NCBI RefSeq assembly: GCF_902170305.1
Contig: NZ_CABHWW010000003.1
Location: forward strand, 60,268-124,267
Direction of reading: 5' to 3'
Origin: Yersinia alsatica
GTDB taxonomy: Bacteria > Pseudomonadota > Gammaproteobacteria > Enterobacterales > Enterobacteriaceae
DNA: 64,000 nt
Below are positions 28,539 to 40,568 of the stretch, piece after piece (position 1 is the first letter of the stretch; every line of letters starts with the position of its first letter). The translations under genes were made by a program, and so were the position numbers. The notes beneath the pieces are model-generated. The model ran no database searches and was not told the DNA's origin. It worked only from the letters and a program-made list of their open reading frames with translations.

Positions 28539-29279
28539 ATGTCAATAGACTGGAACTGGGGTATTTTCCTGCAACCTGCCCCTTTCGGTAATACCACCTA
28601 CCTCGGCTGGATTTGGTCTGGCTTTCAAGTCACGGTCGCATTATCACTATGCGCTTGGGTGATCGCTTTCTTCGTCGGCTCCTTATTCGGTATTTTAAGA
28701 ACTGTACCCAATCGAATTCTGTCAGGAATGGGGACCTGCTACGTTGAGCTGTTCCGTAACGTCCCACTGATTGTGCAATTCTTTACTTGGTATCTGGTGG
28801 TGCCTGAGCTATTGCCGGTTGATATTGGCATGTGGTTTAAAAGTGAATTAGACCCGAATATACAGTTCTTCCTCTCATCAATGATTTGCCTTGGCTTATT
28901 TACCGCGGCACGGGTGTGCGAACAGGTACGTGCTGGGATTCAATCACTGCCACGGGGTCAGAAAGCGGCGGGTCTGGCAATGGGATTAACCCTGCCACAA
29001 ACTTATCGCTATGTTTTACTGCCAAATGCTTACCGGGTGATTATTCCCCCGATGACCTCAGAAATGCTCAACCTGGTAAAAAACTCAGCGATTGCTTCAA
29101 CCATCGGGTTGGTCGATATGGCGGCACAGGCCGGTAAGCTGTTGGATTACTCAGCTCATGCCTATGAGTCATTCACCGCCATCACCATTGGTTATGTACT
29201 AATCAACGCCGTGATCATGTTGTTGATGCGATTAGTTGAAAAGAAAGTGCAGTTACCCGGCAATCTGGGGAGTAAATAA
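28539..29279 (+). CDS. gltJ: glutamate/aspartate ABC transporter permease GltJ
   Basis: This 246-residue inner-membrane permease (same length as in E. coli) has about five membrane helices and the EAA loop near [20 protein letters not shown]. Its stop overlaps the gltK start (TAATG). Confidence 0.97.
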   Translation: MSIDWNWGIFLQPAPFGNTTYLGWIWSGFQVTVALSLCAWVIAFFVGSLFGILRTVPNRILSGMGTCYVELFRNVPLIVQFFTWYLVVPELLPVDIGMWFKSELDPNIQFFLSSMICLGLFTAARVCEQVRAGIQSLPRGQKAAGLAMGLTLPQTYRYVLLPNAYRVIIPPMTSEMLNLVKNSAIASTIGLVDMAAQAGKLLDYSAHAYESFTAITIGYVLINAVIMLLMRLVEKKVQLPGNLGSK

Positions 29280-29953
29280 TGTACGAATTTGATTGGAGTT
29301 CTATTGCCCCTAGCCTGCCATACCTGCTGCAAGGCTTGGCAGTTACCGCCAAAATAACCATTATCGCCATTGTGTTCGGTATCATTTGGGGCACAGTTCT
29401 GGCCGTGATGCGCCTCTCTCCGATAAAGGCTGTTAGCTGGTTTGCCACCGCGTATGTCAACGTGTTCCGCTCTATTCCGTTGGTGATGGTGCTGCTGTGG
29501 TTTTATCTGGTGGTCCCGAGCTTATTACAAAATGTGCTGGGCTTATCACCAAAAACTGATATTCGCCTCATCTCTGCCATGGTAGCCTTTTCATTATTTG
29601 AAGCGGCTTATTACTCAGAAATTATCCGTGCCGGGATCCAAAGTATCTCTCGTGGGCAATCCTCTGCGGCCCTGGCACTGGGCATGACTCAAGGCCAGTC
29701 CATGAGATTGGTTATCCTGCCACAGGCTTTCCGCGCAATGGTGCCATTGCTGTTAACCCAAGGGATCGTGTTATTTCAGGATACATCATTGGTGTATGTC
29801 CTTAGTCTGGCCGATTTCTTCCGAACCGCGACCACTATTGGCGAGCGAGACGGGACTCAGGTCGAAATGGTGCTGTTTGCCGGTTTGGTGTATTTCGTTA
29901 TCAGTTTTGCCGCGTCGATGCTGGTTAACTATTTGAAGAAAAGGACTGTTTGA
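29279..29953 (+). CDS. gltK: glutamate/aspartate ABC transporter permease GltK
   Basis: This 224-residue second permease subunit (same length as in E. coli) has an EAA loop around [18 protein letters not shown]. It overlaps both neighbours by 1 bp, showing tight translational coupling. Confidence 0.97.
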   Translation: MYEFDWSSIAPSLPYLLQGLAVTAKITIIAIVFGIIWGTVLAVMRLSPIKAVSWFATAYVNVFRSIPLVMVLLWFYLVVPSLLQNVLGLSPKTDIRLISAMVAFSLFEAAYYSEIIRAGIQSISRGQSSAALALGMTQGQSMRLVILPQAFRAMVPLLLTQGIVLFQDTSLVYVLSLADFFRTATTIGERDGTQVEMVLFAGLVYFVISFAASMLVNYLKKRTV

Positions 29954-30678
29954 TGATTTCCCTGAAAAATGTTTCTAAGTGGTACGGCCACTTTCAGGTG
30001 CTGTCTGACTGCACCACTGAAGTTAAAAAAGGTGAGGTCGTGGTGGTCTGCGGCCCTTCAGGCTCAGGCAAATCAACCCTCATCAAAACCGTCAATGGAC
30101 TGGAACCTATCCAAAAAGGCAGCATTACGGTCAATGGTATCGGTGTGAATGATAAAGGGACCAACTTAGCGCAGCTGCGTTCCAAAGTCGGGATGGTATT
30201 CCAGCATTTTGAGCTGTTTCCTCACCTGTCTATTATTGAAAACCTGACATTGGCGCAAATCAAAGTCCTGAAACGTGATAAAGCGGCAGCGCGGGAAAAA
30301 GGCTTGAAACTGCTCGATCGTGTCGGCCTTTCTACCCATGCTGATAAATTCCCGTCTCAGTTATCGGGTGGTCAGCAGCAGCGTGTCGCCATCGCCCGTG
30401 CACTTTGTATGGACCCAATCGCCATGCTGTTTGACGAACCGACTTCTGCCCTTGACCCCGAAATGATCAATGAAGTGCTGGATGTGATGGTTAAATTGGC
30501 GCTGGAAGGCATGACCATGATGGTAGTCACCCATGAGATGGGCTTTGCTCGCAAAGTGGCTAACCGCGTGATCTTTATGGATGAAGGGAAAATCGTCGAA
30601 GACAGCAACAAAGATGACTTCTTTAACAATCCTAAATCTGACCGCGCCAAAGACTTCCTGGCAAAAATCCTGCACTAA
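29953..30678 (+). CDS. gltL: glutamate/aspartate ABC transporter ATPase GltL
   Basis: This 241-residue ATPase has Walker [10 protein letters not shown] (about 33-41), signature LSGGQQQR near 134 and Walker [12 protein letters not shown] near 155. The ATG at 29953 overlaps the gltK TGA and has AAGGA upstream. A GC-rich hairpin without T run (30687-30710) follows. Confidence 0.98.
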   Translation: MISLKNVSKWYGHFQVLSDCTTEVKKGEVVVVCGPSGSGKSTLIKTVNGLEPIQKGSITVNGIGVNDKGTNLAQLRSKVGMVFQHFELFPHLSIIENLTLAQIKVLKRDKAAAREKGLKLLDRVGLSTHADKFPSQLSGGQQQRVAIARALCMDPIAMLFDEPTSALDPEMINEVLDVMVKLALEGMTMMVVTHEMGFARKVANRVIFMDEGKIVEDSNKDDFFNNPKSDRAKDFLAKILH

Positions 30679-30809
30679 TCTCCCCTCCTCCCCTGCACCA
30701 GTAGGGGAGGAAATTTGCTCTTGTTCTCTTTTTGCGTCTAGCGTGATTGCTTATCCATTTTATTGTGAGCATTCTCAGGTTAAAACAGCGACTAAAAAGA
30801 GGAAAAATG

Positions 30810-31748
30810 ATGCCCCGCTCCATTATCATTGATTGCGACCCCGGCCATGACGATGCTATTGCGCTGATTCTGGCGCTGGCCTCTCCCGAACTGAAAGTTG
30901 AAGCCGTAACCACCTGTGCTGGCAACCAAACTCCCGATAAAACATTGCGTAATGCCCTGCGCATTCTGACGTTACTTGAACGCCAGGATATTCCGGTGGC
31001 AGGTGGCGCATTGAAACCCTTGCTGCGCGAACTCATCATTGCCGACAATGTTCACGGCGAAAGTGGTTTGGATGGCCCATCGCTACCTGATCCCGATTTC
31101 GCCCCGCAAGCAGAAAATGCAGTAGAACTGATGGCGAGAATATTGCGCGCCAGCCCTCATCCCGTGACCATCGTCGCCACTGGCCCACTGACCAATGTTG
31201 CCTTGCTACTGGCCGGTCACGGCGCGCTGATGGCTAAAATAGAGCGCATTGTCATCATGGGCGGAGCAGTCATGTTAGGGAACTGGACGCCAGCGGCAGA
31301 ATTTAACATTTTTGTTGATCCAGAGGCGGCGGAGCGAGTCTTTAAATCCGGAATTCCAATTACCATGGCGGGCTTGGATGTAACTCATCAAGCACAAGTG
31401 ATGGATGAAGACATCGATCGTATTCGCCAGTTGAATAACCCGGTAGCAGAAGTGGTGGCGGGCTTGCTGGATTTCTTTATGCTGTATCACCGCCAGGAAC
31501 GTTGGGGTTTTCAAGGCGCGCCACTGCATGACCCTTGCACCATTGCTTGGTTATTGGCCCCAGAGCTATTCACCAGTATCGAGCGCTGGGTCGGGATTGA
31601 AACTCGCGGCGAATATACTCAAGGCATGACCGTGGTTGATTATTACCAACTCACGGGCAATAAACCCAATGCGGAGGTGCTGATGGGGATAAATCGGCAA
31701 GGATTTATTGATTTGCTAGTGGAACGCATTGCCCGCTACGGCGAATAA
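30810..31748 (+). CDS. rihA: pyrimidine-specific ribonucleoside hydrolase RihA
   Basis: This 312-residue nucleoside hydrolase releases ribose from cytidine and uridine. The calcium-binding DCDPGHDDA motif is at residues 7-15, with [10 protein letters not shown] near 82 and the C-terminal [10 protein letters not shown]. The ATG at 30810 is 6 bp after AGAGGA; ATG 30807 is too close. It follows gltL as in E. coli. Confidence 0.95.
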   Translation: MPRSIIIDCDPGHDDAIALILALASPELKVEAVTTCAGNQTPDKTLRNALRILTLLERQDIPVAGGALKPLLRELIIADNVHGESGLDGPSLPDPDFAPQAENAVELMARILRASPHPVTIVATGPLTNVALLLAGHGALMAKIERIVIMGGAVMLGNWTPAAEFNIFVDPEAAERVFKSGIPITMAGLDVTHQAQVMDEDIDRIRQLNNPVAEVVAGLLDFFMLYHRQERWGFQGAPLHDPCTIAWLLAPELFTSIERWVGIETRGEYTQGMTVVDYYQLTGNKPNAEVLMGINRQGFIDLLVERIARYGE

Positions 31749-31754
31749 GCCAAT

Positions 31755-31783
31755 GACACTCCGCGCTGGCGGAGTGTCTTTTT
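31755..31783 (+). terminator. rihA intrinsic terminator
   Basis: A perfect 10-bp stem GACACTCCGC/GCGGAGTGTC with loop GCTG is followed by TTTTT. Confidence 0.92.
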
Positions 31784-31811
31784 AGTTGACAAGTTTTAGC
31801 TCGATTCGATG

Positions 31812-32294
31812 TTAGGGCTGGAATGGCCGACGATTAAACTGGTCATGGCCACATTTAGGGCACAACGGCAACACTTCTGGCGTATAGAAAGCCATATGAT
31901 AATGGCACTTTTCACAGACCAGATTTCCTAATCCAACCACCTCGCCGCTGTGATAAACCCCATGATGGCTGACGTCTTTAAAGACCTCACGCCACTCTAA
32001 TTGCGTCTTATCGGTAATATCGGCCAGCTCCTGCCACAAACTTTCTTTGATAACTCGCATGAATACACTGTCAGTGAATTCATCTTTGCTCTCTTCATAG
32101 CTCCGAGCAAACTCTTCCAAATCACGGCGCACCGCCTGCACGATTTGTTCAACCTCATGACGAGTTAAATCTTCCACAGCATTCAACCGCTGTTCGGCGC
32201 TCTCCACCAGCTTATCAATATCACGTTCACCATTTTTCAAGCGTTCCGTCAGTGATGCCACTAACTCACGATAATATTGAGCGACCTTGTTCAT
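31812..32294 (-). CDS. ybeL: YbeL, DUF1451 zinc-ribbon protein
   Basis: This 160-residue cytoplasmic protein has a charged helical N-terminal part (about 1-100) and a C-terminal zinc ribbon (VCEKCHYH ... LCPKCGHD). The ATG at 32294 has GAGGAG upstream and matches the E. coli start and length; 17 extra upstream codons are rejected. Function is unknown. Confidence 0.94.
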   Translation of the reverse strand: MNKVAQYYRELVASLTERLKNGERDIDKLVESAEQRLNAVEDLTRHEVEQIVQAVRRDLEEFARSYEESKDEFTDSVFMRVIKESLWQELADITDKTQLEWREVFKDVSHHGVYHSGEVVGLGNLVCEKCHYHMAFYTPEVLPLCPKCGHDQFNRRPFQP

Positions 32295-32351
32295 ATAATC
32301 TCCTCGATCCACGGTTGTGATAAAGCAAAAGTTTTGACAAAGCAAGTAGGG

Positions 32352-32468
32352 ATGAAACTCATTTTTTCACCTGCTTTTGTTACCTTATTCCTGTTATCTG
32401 GAAGAACTCATGCTGATCCTACTGACTATGATATTAAAGCTAACGTTAATTATTTTAGTCGTAAATGA
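32352..32468 (+). CDS. candidate 38-residue secreted peptide
   Basis: An ORF with a textbook signal peptide (MKLIFSPAFVTLFLLSG, cleavage after THA) and a 17-residue mature tail starting DPTDYD. A GTAGGG sequence directly abuts the ATG, too close for an ideal ribosome-binding site. It lies between divergent ybeL and leuS. I do not recognise it; expression is unproven. The rest of the 324-bp interval to leuS has a hairpin and promoter-like DNA. Confidence 0.35.
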   Translation: MKLIFSPAFVTLFLLSGRTHADPTDYDIKANVNYFSRK

Positions 32469-32509
32469 CTGAAGTCACGTCATCATCAGGTTGTTCTTCC
32501 CCCACTTTA

Positions 32510-32541
32510 GTTATTTCTGCCATTCACTGTGCAGAAATAAC
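32510..32541. other. 11-bp perfect inverted repeat upstream of leuS
   Basis: GTTATTTCTGC (32510-32520) and GCAGAAATAAC (32531-32541) flank a 10-nt loop, about 130 bp before leuS. No T run follows. It may be an operator-like or RNA element. Confidence 0.5.
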
Positions 32542-32669
32542 CTTCCGCAGGTCGCAGACGGTTGTTGCGGCTGCCGCTTATCGGCTATGCTATGCGGATC
32601 TCTCTTTATGATATGAAACAGATGATGCTACAGGCGTAGCTGTTTTTCACTATAGGACCACCGGCCGCC

Positions 32670-35252
32670 ATGCAAGAGCAATACCGCCCAGAAGATATCG
32701 AAACGCAAGTACAGCTTCACTGGCAAGAGAAGCAAACTTTTAAAGTCACTGAAGATACCAGCAAAGAAAAATATTACTGCCTATCTATGCTGCCGTACCC
32801 TTCAGGGCGCCTACATATGGGGCACGTTCGTAACTATACCATTGGTGATGTTATCTCCCGTTACCAGCGTATGCTGGGTAAAAACGTGTTACAGCCAATT
32901 GGTTGGGATGCATTTGGCTTGCCTGCAGAAGGCGCTGCGGTAAAAAACAATACTGCGCCCGCTCCCTGGACTTACGACAACATCGAATACATGAAGAACC
33001 AGTTGAAACTACTGGGCTTCGGCTATGACTGGGATCGCGAGATTGCCACCTGTAAACCTGATTATTACCGTTGGGAACAGTGGTTCTTCACCAAGTTGTA
33101 TGAAAAAGGCATGGTCTACAAAAAGACCTCGGCGGTGAACTGGTGCCCACACGATCAAACCGTGCTGGCTAACGAGCAAGTCATCGACGGCTGCTGCTGG
33201 CGCTGTGATACCCCGGTTGAACGCAAAGAAATCCCACAGTGGTTTATCAAAATCACTGATTATGCTGATCAATTACTTAATGACCTGGACACGCTGGAAA
33301 GCTGGCCGGAGCAAGTTAAGACCATGCAGCGTAACTGGATTGGCCGCTCCGAGGGTGTCGATATCGTTTTCGACGTTGCCGATAGTGAAGATAAACTCTC
33401 GGTCTACACCACTCGCCCAGATACCTTTATGGGTGTGACTTATGTAGCTGTCGCGGCAAGTCATCCGTTATCACTGCAAGCTGCTGCCACTAATCCGGCA
33501 CTGGCTGATTTTGTTGCTGAATGCCGTAATACCAAGGTTGCCGAAGCTGAAATGGCGACCATGGAGAAAAAAGGCATGGCGACCGGCCTGTATGCTATCC
33601 ATCCGCTGAGTGGCGAGAAGCTGCCTATCTGGGCGGCTAACTTCGTCTTGATGGATTACGGTACTGGTGCGGTGATGGCGGTTCCTGGCCATGATGCCCG
33701 CGACTATGAATTTGCGACCAAATATAACCTGCCAATTAAGCCCGTTATTTTAGCCGCTGATGGCAGTGAGCCAGATTTAAGTCAGGAAGCACTGACCGAA
33801 AAAGGCACATTGTTTAACTCTGGCGAATTTGACGGTCTGAGTTATGAAGATGGCTTTAATGCCATTGCCGATAAACTGGTTGCTCTTGGTGTCGGCCAGC
33901 GCAAAGTGAATTATCGCCTGCGTGACTGGGGTGTCTCCCGCCAACGTTACTGGGGTGCTCCTATCCCAATGGTGACATTGGAAGATGGCACCGTGGTACC
34001 AACACCAGAAGATCAACTGCCGGTTATCCTGCCAGAAGATGTGGTGATGGACGGTATTTCCAGCCCAATTAAGGCTGATCCTGAGTGGGCTAAAACCACG
34101 GTTAACGGGATTCCGGGCCTGCGTGAAACAGATACCTTCGATACCTTTATGGAATCGTCTTGGTATTACGCGCGCTATACCTGCCCACAATTTGACGAAG
34201 GCATGCTGGACCCAGCGGCGGCAAACTACTGGCTGCCAGTCGATCAGTATGTCGGTGGTATTGAACATGCCATCATGCATCTGATGTACTTCCGCTTCTT
34301 CCATAAACTGTTGCGTGATGCTGGTTTGGTTGATTCTGATGAGCCGGCCAAGCGTCTGCTGTGTCAGGGTATGGTGCTGGCTGATGCCTTCTACTACACC
34401 GGCTCTAATGGTGAGCGTATCTGGGTTTCACCGGTTGATGCCATTGTTGAGCGTGATGACAAAGGTCGTATCGTTAAAGCCAGCGATGCCGAAGGCCATG
34501 AACTGGTTTATGCCGGTATGAGCAAAATGTCGAAATCGAAAAATAACGGTATCGACCCGCAAGTCATGGTAGAAAAGTACGGTGCTGATACCGTGCGTCT
34601 ATTTATGATGTTTGCCTCACCAGCGGAAATGACCTTGGAATGGCAGGAGTCTGGCGTTGAAGGGGCTAACCGCTTCCTGAAACGTGTTTGGCGTCTGGCC
34701 TATGATCACACCGCAAAAGGGGCTACCGCGCCACTGGATATTGCCAGCCTGACGGAAGAGCAAAAATCCTTACGCCGTGATCTGCACAAAACTATTGCCA
34801 AAGTCACTGATGACGTGGGCCGTCGTCAAACCTTCAATACCGCAATCGCGGCAGTGATGGAGTTGATGAATAAGCTGGGTCGTGCACCTCAGGAAACCGA
34901 ACAAGACCGTGCTCTGCTGCAAGAAGCATTGCTGGCAGTGGTTCGTATGCTTTATCCATTCACCCCTCATGTTTGCTTCAACTTGTGGCAAGCTCTGGGT
35001 GGCGAAGGCGATATCGATACCGCACCATGGCCAGTTGCAGATGAACAAGCGATGGTTGAAGACTCTAAATTAGTCGTGGTACAGGTTAATGGTAAAGTAC
35101 GTGGCCGAATTACTGTGCCAGCCGATGCGACCGAGCAGCAAGTACGTGAACGTGCTGGTCAAGAGCACTTGGTAGCTAAATACCTGGATGGGGTTACTGT
35201 GCGTAAAGTAATCTATGTCCCTGGCAAACTGCTTAACCTGGTTGTGGGTTAA
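32670..35252 (+). CDS. leuS: leucyl-tRNA synthetase
   Basis: This 860-residue class Ia synthetase (the E. coli length) charges tRNA-Leu. The HIGH motif appears as [14 protein letters not shown] near 42-55, the CP1 editing domain near 230-420 (TRPDTFMG) and the KMSKS loop as KMSKSKNNG near 619. It begins the leuS-lptE-holA-nadD run. Confidence 0.98.
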   Translation: MQEQYRPEDIETQVQLHWQEKQTFKVTEDTSKEKYYCLSMLPYPSGRLHMGHVRNYTIGDVISRYQRMLGKNVLQPIGWDAFGLPAEGAAVKNNTAPAPWTYDNIEYMKNQLKLLGFGYDWDREIATCKPDYYRWEQWFFTKLYEKGMVYKKTSAVNWCPHDQTVLANEQVIDGCCWRCDTPVERKEIPQWFIKITDYADQLLNDLDTLESWPEQVKTMQRNWIGRSEGVDIVFDVADSEDKLSVYTTRPDTFMGVTYVAVAASHPLSLQAAATNPALADFVAECRNTKVAEAEMATMEKKGMATGLYAIHPLSGEKLPIWAANFVLMDYGTGAVMAVPGHDARDYEFATKYNLPIKPVILAADGSEPDLSQEALTEKGTLFNSGEFDGLSYEDGFNAIADKLVALGVGQRKVNYRLRDWGVSRQRYWGAPIPMVTLEDGTVVPTPEDQLPVILPEDVVMDGISSPIKADPEWAKTTVNGIPGLRETDTFDTFMESSWYYARYTCPQFDEGMLDPAAANYWLPVDQYVGGIEHAIMHLMYFRFFHKLLRDAGLVDSDEPAKRLLCQGMVLADAFYYTGSNGERIWVSPVDAIVERDDKGRIVKASDAEGHELVYAGMSKMSKSKNNGIDPQVMVEKYGADTVRLFMMFASPAEMTLEWQESGVEGANRFLKRVWRLAYDHTAKGATAPLDIASLTEEQKSLRRDLHKTIAKVTDDVGRRQTFNTAIAAVMELMNKLGRAPQETEQDRALLQEALLAVVRMLYPFTPHVCFNLWQALGGEGDIDTAPWPVADEQAMVEDSKLVVVQVNGKVRGRITVPADATEQQVRERAGQEHLVAKYLDGVTVRKVIYVPGKLLNLVVG

Positions 35253-35266
35253 GACAAGGAGGAGTT

Positions 35267-35887
35267 GTGCGACATCGTATTCTGACGTTGTTGCTGGGGT
35301 TGGCGGTGCTGGTCACCGCTGGCTGTGGCTTTAATCTGCGGGGCACCACTCAGGTGCCCGTTGAACTGCAAAAACTGTTGCTCGAGAGCAGTGACCCTTA
35401 TGGGCCATTAACCCGCGCGGTACGTCAACAATTACGTTTAAGCAACGTCACCATTGTTGAGGATCCGATGCGTAAGGACTTGCCAACACTGCGGATTATT
35501 GGTTCAAACGAAAATCAGACCACCGTGTCAATCTTCCAAAACGGTGTAACCGCTGAGTACCAATTAGTGCTGCATGTGAATGCTCAAGTATTGATACCTG
35601 GCCATGATATTTATCCACTACGGGTCAATGTCTTCCGTTCCTTCTTCGATAACCCGTTAACGGCTCTCGCGAAAGATGCAGAAGCAGAAGTTCTCCGTCA
35701 GGAGATGCGTGACCAAGCCGCTCAACAGTTAGTGCGCCAGCTCTTGGCCGTGCATGCTGCGGAAATGAAAAGCGCGCAAGAAGATGCTGATATCGCGGCA
35801 AGAAATAGCGATGTTATCAGCAGCAAAACCGCTGATGTCAAAGAAATCAACATTGGCAAACCGGCCGTCAGTACCTCAGCCAAATGA
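35267..35887 (+). CDS. lptE: LPS-assembly lipoprotein LptE
   Basis: This 206-residue outer-membrane lipoprotein plugs the LptD barrel. The lipobox VTAGC (Cys about 20) is followed by GFNLRG, typical of LptE. It starts with GTG at 35267 after AAGGAG, 14 bp beyond leuS, and overlaps holA by 4 bp. It has a longer C-terminal tail than E. coli LptE (193). Confidence 0.96.
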   Translation: MRHRILTLLLGLAVLVTAGCGFNLRGTTQVPVELQKLLLESSDPYGPLTRAVRQQLRLSNVTIVEDPMRKDLPTLRIIGSNENQTTVSIFQNGVTAEYQLVLHVNAQVLIPGHDIYPLRVNVFRSFFDNPLTALAKDAEAEVLRQEMRDQAAQQLVRQLLAVHAAEMKSAQEDADIAARNSDVISSKTADVKEINIGKPAVSTSAK

Positions 35888-36918
35888 TCCGAGTTTATCC
35901 TGAACAACTTGTCGCGCAGCTCCATGAGGGGCTGCGTGCTTGTTATCTGTTATGTGGTAATGAGCCACTTTTATTGCAGGAAAGCCAGGACCACATTCGC
36001 CATGTGGCAGCCCAGCATGACTTCAGCGAGCATTTCAGTTTCGCTCTGGATGCTCACACCGAATGGGACAATATCTTTAGCCTGTGTCAGGCGCTGAGCC
36101 TATTTGCCAGCCGCCAAATACTGCTGCTGAGTTTCCCTGATAGTGGGTTAACCGCCCCCATGAATGAGCAGCTAGTGAAGTTATCGGGCCTACTGCATCC
36201 CGATATTCTGCTGATATTACGGGCAAATAAACTCACCAAAGCACAAGAAAACAGTGCCTGGTTTAAAGCTCTCAGTAAGAATGGCGTGTTTGTCAGTTGC
36301 CAAACACCTGAACTGGCACAACTGCCACGTTGGGTTGGCACTCGCGCTAAAAGCCTCAATCTGGAGATCGATGACGCGGCCATTCAACTGCTGTGTTATT
36401 GCTACGAAGGCAACCTGTTGGCTTTATCCCAGGCCTTGGAAAGGCTGTCGTTGCTTTACCCTGACGGTAAACTGACACTGCCGAAAGTCGAGCAAGCGGT
36501 CAACGATGCGGCACACTTCACCCCTTATCACTGGCTTGATGCCTTATTGGCCGGGAAAAGCAAACGCGCCTGGCATATTCTGCAACAATTACAGCAAGAA
36601 GACAGTGAGCCGGTTATTTTGCTGCGCACTCTGCAACGCGAGTTATTGCAGCTATTGACGCTAAAACGCCGCATGGAGCAGGTACCGCTGCGTACCCTAT
36701 TTGACCAATTCAAAGTGTGGCAAAATCGCCGCCCGATGATGACTCAGGCGCTACAACGCCTTTCCATGCAGCAACTGCAACAAGCTGTCCATTTGTTAGC
36801 TCAGATGGAAGTGCGCCTAAAACAGGATTATGGTCAATCAATCTGGCCTGAGTTAGAAACACTATCTATGCTGATGTGTGGAAAAACATTACCTGAGAGT
36901 TTTTTTGATGCCCAATAA
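35884..36918 (+). CDS. holA: DNA polymerase III subunit delta
   Basis: This 344-residue clamp-loader subunit opens the beta clamp. The N-terminal RecA-like fold ([25 protein letters not shown]) and helical C-terminal domain match the family; E. coli has 343. The start overlaps the lptE stop (ATGA). Confidence 0.97.
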   Translation: MIRVYPEQLVAQLHEGLRACYLLCGNEPLLLQESQDHIRHVAAQHDFSEHFSFALDAHTEWDNIFSLCQALSLFASRQILLLSFPDSGLTAPMNEQLVKLSGLLHPDILLILRANKLTKAQENSAWFKALSKNGVFVSCQTPELAQLPRWVGTRAKSLNLEIDDAAIQLLCYCYEGNLLALSQALERLSLLYPDGKLTLPKVEQAVNDAAHFTPYHWLDALLAGKSKRAWHILQQLQQEDSEPVILLRTLQRELLQLLTLKRRMEQVPLRTLFDQFKVWQNRRPMMTQALQRLSMQQLQQAVHLLAQMEVRLKQDYGQSIWPELETLSMLMCGKTLPESFFDAQ

Positions 36919-37570
36919 ATCCCCGACTCGCACCCTACATGCCCTGTTCGGCGGAACCTTTGACCCTATTCATTACGGGCATTTAAAGCCGGTTGAAGCA
37001 TTAGCTCAAGAAGTGGGTTTACAGCATATTATTTTATTGCCCAATAATGTCCCGCCCCATCGCCCTCAACCCGAGGCCAATGCACAGCAGCGACTGAAGA
37101 TGGTAGAGCTGGCGGTTGCGGGTAATCCATTATTCAGTGTCGATTCACGCGAACTATTACGTGACAGCCCATCATTCACTGTTGATACGCTAGAATTACT
37201 GCGTAAAGAACGTGGTGCTGAACTGCCTTTAGCGTTTATTATTGGGCAGGATTCATTATTATCGCTGCATAAATGGCATCGTTGGGAATCACTGTTGGAT
37301 ATGTGCCATCTGTTAGTTTGTGCCCGCCCGGGTTATTCGCAAACACTGGACACCGCCGAGTTACAGCACTGGCTTGAAGCCCATCAGGTCTTTGATCCAC
37401 AAGTGCTAAGCTCACGGCCACATGGGGCAATCTATCTGGCAGACACACCTTTATTAGATATTTCGGCTACCGATATTCGTCATCGGCGTCATAATGGTGA
37501 GAATTGCGATGACCTGCTGCCACGACCTGTTCAGCGATATATTGAGTTACAAGGTTTGTATCGCGGCTGA
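36908..37570 (+). CDS. nadD: nicotinate-nucleotide adenylyltransferase
   Basis: This 220-residue enzyme makes deamido-NAD from nicotinate mononucleotide. The nucleotidyltransferase motif [11 protein letters not shown] is at about residues 14-24 and the ISATDIR motif near 189. The ATG at 36908 overlaps the holA end by 11 bp. Confidence 0.97.
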   Translation: MPNKSPTRTLHALFGGTFDPIHYGHLKPVEALAQEVGLQHIILLPNNVPPHRPQPEANAQQRLKMVELAVAGNPLFSVDSRELLRDSPSFTVDTLELLRKERGAELPLAFIIGQDSLLSLHKWHRWESLLDMCHLLVCARPGYSQTLDTAELQHWLEAHQVFDPQVLSSRPHGAIYLADTPLLDISATDIRHRRHNGENCDDLLPRPVQRYIELQGLYRG

Positions 37571-37787
37571 GGGTTTATATCGCGATGCATTGACCCATGT
37601 TATACTCCGCCGCTAAATTTCAGGTATTCGCTGAAAACCCCTGTGAAATAACATAAAACAGTTGGCTTTCAGCGGCATCCTGCCGATAAATAAACCATAA
37701 CCGTTCACTACCGGTCACCATCGACGGGTTTTGCCGTCAGACAGTACCTGAGAACGTTATGGACAGAAACCACCCGAGGGGGAACCT

Positions 37788-38105
37788 TTGCAAGGTAAAG
37801 CACTCCAAGAGTTTGTTATCGACAAACTCGATGATTTGAAAGGCCAAGATATTATTGCTCTGGATGTTCAGGGTAAATCCAGCATCACTGATTGCATGAT
37901 CATTTGTACCGGTACCTCTACACGCCATGTTATGGCGCTGGCAGATAACCTGGTTCAAGAATCTCGTAAGGCAGGCATGATACCTCTAGGTATCGAAGGT
38001 CAGGGTGTCTCTGACTGGATAGTCGTTGATTTGGGCGAAGTGATTGTACATGTCATGCAAGAAGAAAGCCGCCGTATGTATGAACTGGAAAAACTCTGGA
38101 GCTAA
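37788..38105 (+). CDS. rsfS: ribosomal silencing factor RsfS
   Basis: This 105-residue protein (E. coli length) binds uL14 on the 50S subunit and blocks subunit joining in poor nutrient conditions. It starts with TTG at 37788 after GAGGGGGA, the rare start also used in E. coli. It is followed 3 bp later by rlmH. Confidence 0.96.
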   Translation: MQGKALQEFVIDKLDDLKGQDIIALDVQGKSSITDCMIICTGTSTRHVMALADNLVQESRKAGMIPLGIEGQGVSDWIVVDLGEVIVHVMQEESRRMYELEKLWS

Positions 38106-38108
38106 GCG

Positions 38109-38579
38109 GTGAAACTGCAACTGGTAGCCGTCGGCACCAAAATGCCAGACTGGGTGCAGACAGGTTTTATCGATTACCTGCGCCGCTTTCCCAAAGACAT
38201 GCCTTTCGAGCTGGTAGAAATACCGGCCGGTAAACGGGGCAAAAATGCGGATATCAAACGCATTTTGGAAAAAGAAGGCGAGCTAATGCTGGCGGCGGTT
38301 GGCAAGAATAACCGCATTGTCACGCTGGATATCCCAGGCACTCCCTGGGAGACCCCGCAGTTGGCTCAGCAATTAGAACGTTGGAAGCAGGATGGCCGCG
38401 ATGTCAGTCTACTGATTGGCGGGCCGGAGGGGTTAGCCCCGGCCTGTAAAGCTGCGGCAGAGCAGAGCTGGTCGCTCTCTCCGTTGACGCTACCACATCC
38501 TTTAGTGCGTGTTTTAGTGGCAGAAAGCCTTTACCGCGCCTGGAGTATTACGACCAACCACCCTTATCATCGGGAATAA
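38109..38579 (+). CDS. rlmH: 23S rRNA pseudouridine-1915 N3-methyltransferase
   Basis: This 156-residue SPOUT methyltransferase has the SAM-binding [17 protein letters not shown] segment near 100-115 and a C-terminal knot ([20 protein letters not shown]). GTG at 38109 gives the family start [13 protein letters not shown]. Confidence 0.97.
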   Translation: MKLQLVAVGTKMPDWVQTGFIDYLRRFPKDMPFELVEIPAGKRGKNADIKRILEKEGELMLAAVGKNNRIVTLDIPGTPWETPQLAQQLERWKQDGRDVSLLIGGPEGLAPACKAAAEQSWSLSPLTLPHPLVRVLVAESLYRAWSITTNHPYHRE

Positions 38580-38636
38580 GCGGGCGATGAACCTGAGTAA
38601 TATGATGATCCTGAATAGAATGAAGTAAGTAGCGGG

Positions 38637-40532
38637 ATGAAAAAAGAACCTAACCCTTTTCGCGACTATTCGGCTGAATCAGCCCTGTTTGTCCGCCGCG
38701 CCCTCGTGGCTTTCCTCGGTATCCTGCTGCTAAGCGGGATATTGATCGCCAATCTGTACAATTTGCAGATAGTTCGTTTTGAGGACTATCGCACACGTTC
38801 CAATGAAAACCGCATCAAGCTCGTCCCTATCGCCCCCAGCCGCGGCATGATTTTTGACCGTAATGGCACACCATTGGCGATGAACCGGACTATCTATCAA
38901 TTAGAGCTGATGCCGGAAAAAATTGAAGACCTCCCCGCGACCCTGAACGCACTGCGCCCAATAGTGGATTTGACGGATGAGGATATCGCCAATTTTGAAA
39001 AAGAGCGCAAGCGCTCGCGCCGCTTTACCTCCATTGCGGTGAAAACACCGCTCACAGAGGTGCAAGTCGCCCGTTTCGCAGTCAACCAATTTCGCTTCCC
39101 TGGTATTGAAGTTAAAGGCTATCAACGCCGTTTCTACCCGTACGGCTCAGCGCTGACCCATGTAATCGGTTATGTCTCAAAAATTAACGATAAAGATGTG
39201 GAGCGCCTGGATAAAGATGGCATTCTGGCTAACTATGCTGCTACCCACGATATCGGCAAGCTAGGTATTGAGCGCTATTATGAGTCGGTATTACACGGGA
39301 AAACCGGCTATGAAGAAGTTGAGGTCAATAACCGTGGTCGGGTGATCCGCCAGTTGCATGAGCAGCCACCACAGGCCGGTAAAGATATTTACCTGACGCT
39401 CGATTTGCACCTACAAACTTATATCGAACAGTTACTGAGTGGTAGCCGCGCAGCAGTTGTGGTTACCGACCCACGTACCGGCGGAATATTAGCCTTGGTG
39501 TCAAACCCAAGTTATGACCCTAATCTGTTTGTTGATGGTATCTCTAGTAAGGATTATCAGGGGTTATTGAACGACCCCAATCGCCCGCTGATAAACCGTG
39601 CGACTCAGGGTGTTTATCCCCCGGCATCGACGGTAAAACCTTATATTGCAGTGTCTGCACTCAGTGCTGGTGTGATCAACAGAAATACCAGCCTGTTTGA
39701 TCCCGGTTGGTGGCAATTACCGGGCTCTGAAAAACGCTTCCGTGACTGGAAAAAATGGGGCCATGGCCGGTTGAATGTCACCAAAGCACTGGAAGAGTCT
39801 GCAGATACCTTCTTCTACCAAGTGGCTTATGACATGGGGATTGACCGTTTATCTTCATGGATGAGCAAGTTTGGTTATGGCGAATATACCGGCATCGATT
39901 TGTCCGAAGAGCGGGCTGGCCTGATGCCGACCCGTGAATGGAAACAAAAGCGCCATAAAAAACCTTGGTATCAAGGGGATACTATCCCTGTAGGTATCGG
40001 CCAAGGGTATTGGACGGCAACACCGATTCAGATGGCAAAAGCGTTGATGACACTGATTAATGATGGGGCCGTTAAAACACCCCATTTGTTACAAAGCATG
40101 CGTATTGATGGGCAGTTAGTCCCTTATAAACAAGAAGATACCACTCAGATTGGCGACATCCACTCCGGCTACTGGGAGATTGCTAAAGATGGCATGTATG
40201 GCGTCGCCAACCGCCCTAATGGGACTGGCCGCAAGTTCTTTGAAGGCACCCCCTATAAAGCGGCGGCAAAATCAGGTACTGCGCAGGTTTATAGCTACGA
40301 AACCTATAATGCTCACAAAGTGGCCGAGCATTTGCGCGACCACAAGTTGATGGTTGCATTTGCACCCTACGAAAATCCAACAGTATCTGTCGCCATGATT
40401 TTAGAAAATGGCGGTGCCGGGCCGGCGGTGGGGACGATTACTCGTCAAATCCTCGACCACATTTTGTTGGGCGATAACAATACTGAATTACCGGATGCCG
40501 CTCCTCTGCCTCCGGGTGTTGAAGCCGATTAG
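38637..40532 (+). CDS. mrdA: penicillin-binding protein 2
   Basis: This 631-residue transpeptidase of the elongasome has an N-terminal membrane anchor (about 23-43), a dimerisation domain and the transpeptidase domain with PPASTVKPY (Ser about 330), SAD near 387 and KSGTAQVYS near 545. It is 36 bp before mrdB. Confidence 0.98.
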   Translation: MKKEPNPFRDYSAESALFVRRALVAFLGILLLSGILIANLYNLQIVRFEDYRTRSNENRIKLVPIAPSRGMIFDRNGTPLAMNRTIYQLELMPEKIEDLPATLNALRPIVDLTDEDIANFEKERKRSRRFTSIAVKTPLTEVQVARFAVNQFRFPGIEVKGYQRRFYPYGSALTHVIGYVSKINDKDVERLDKDGILANYAATHDIGKLGIERYYESVLHGKTGYEEVEVNNRGRVIRQLHEQPPQAGKDIYLTLDLHLQTYIEQLLSGSRAAVVVTDPRTGGILALVSNPSYDPNLFVDGISSKDYQGLLNDPNRPLINRATQGVYPPASTVKPYIAVSALSAGVINRNTSLFDPGWWQLPGSEKRFRDWKKWGHGRLNVTKALEESADTFFYQVAYDMGIDRLSSWMSKFGYGEYTGIDLSEERAGLMPTREWKQKRHKKPWYQGDTIPVGIGQGYWTATPIQMAKALMTLINDGAVKTPHLLQSMRIDGQLVPYKQEDTTQIGDIHSGYWEIAKDGMYGVANRPNGTGRKFFEGTPYKAAAKSGTAQVYSYETYNAHKVAEHLRDHKLMVAFAPYENPTVSVAMILENGGAGPAVGTITRQILDHILLGDNNTELPDAAPLPPGVEAD

Positions 40533-40568
40533 TTGAAGCGGGTTAGTTGAAACGGATGAAGGTAACTC

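Noticed and set aside
32510..32541. Terminator or attenuator of leuS
   Set aside because: The stem is perfect but has no T run and no leucine-rich leader peptide is present, so it is listed only as an inverted repeat.
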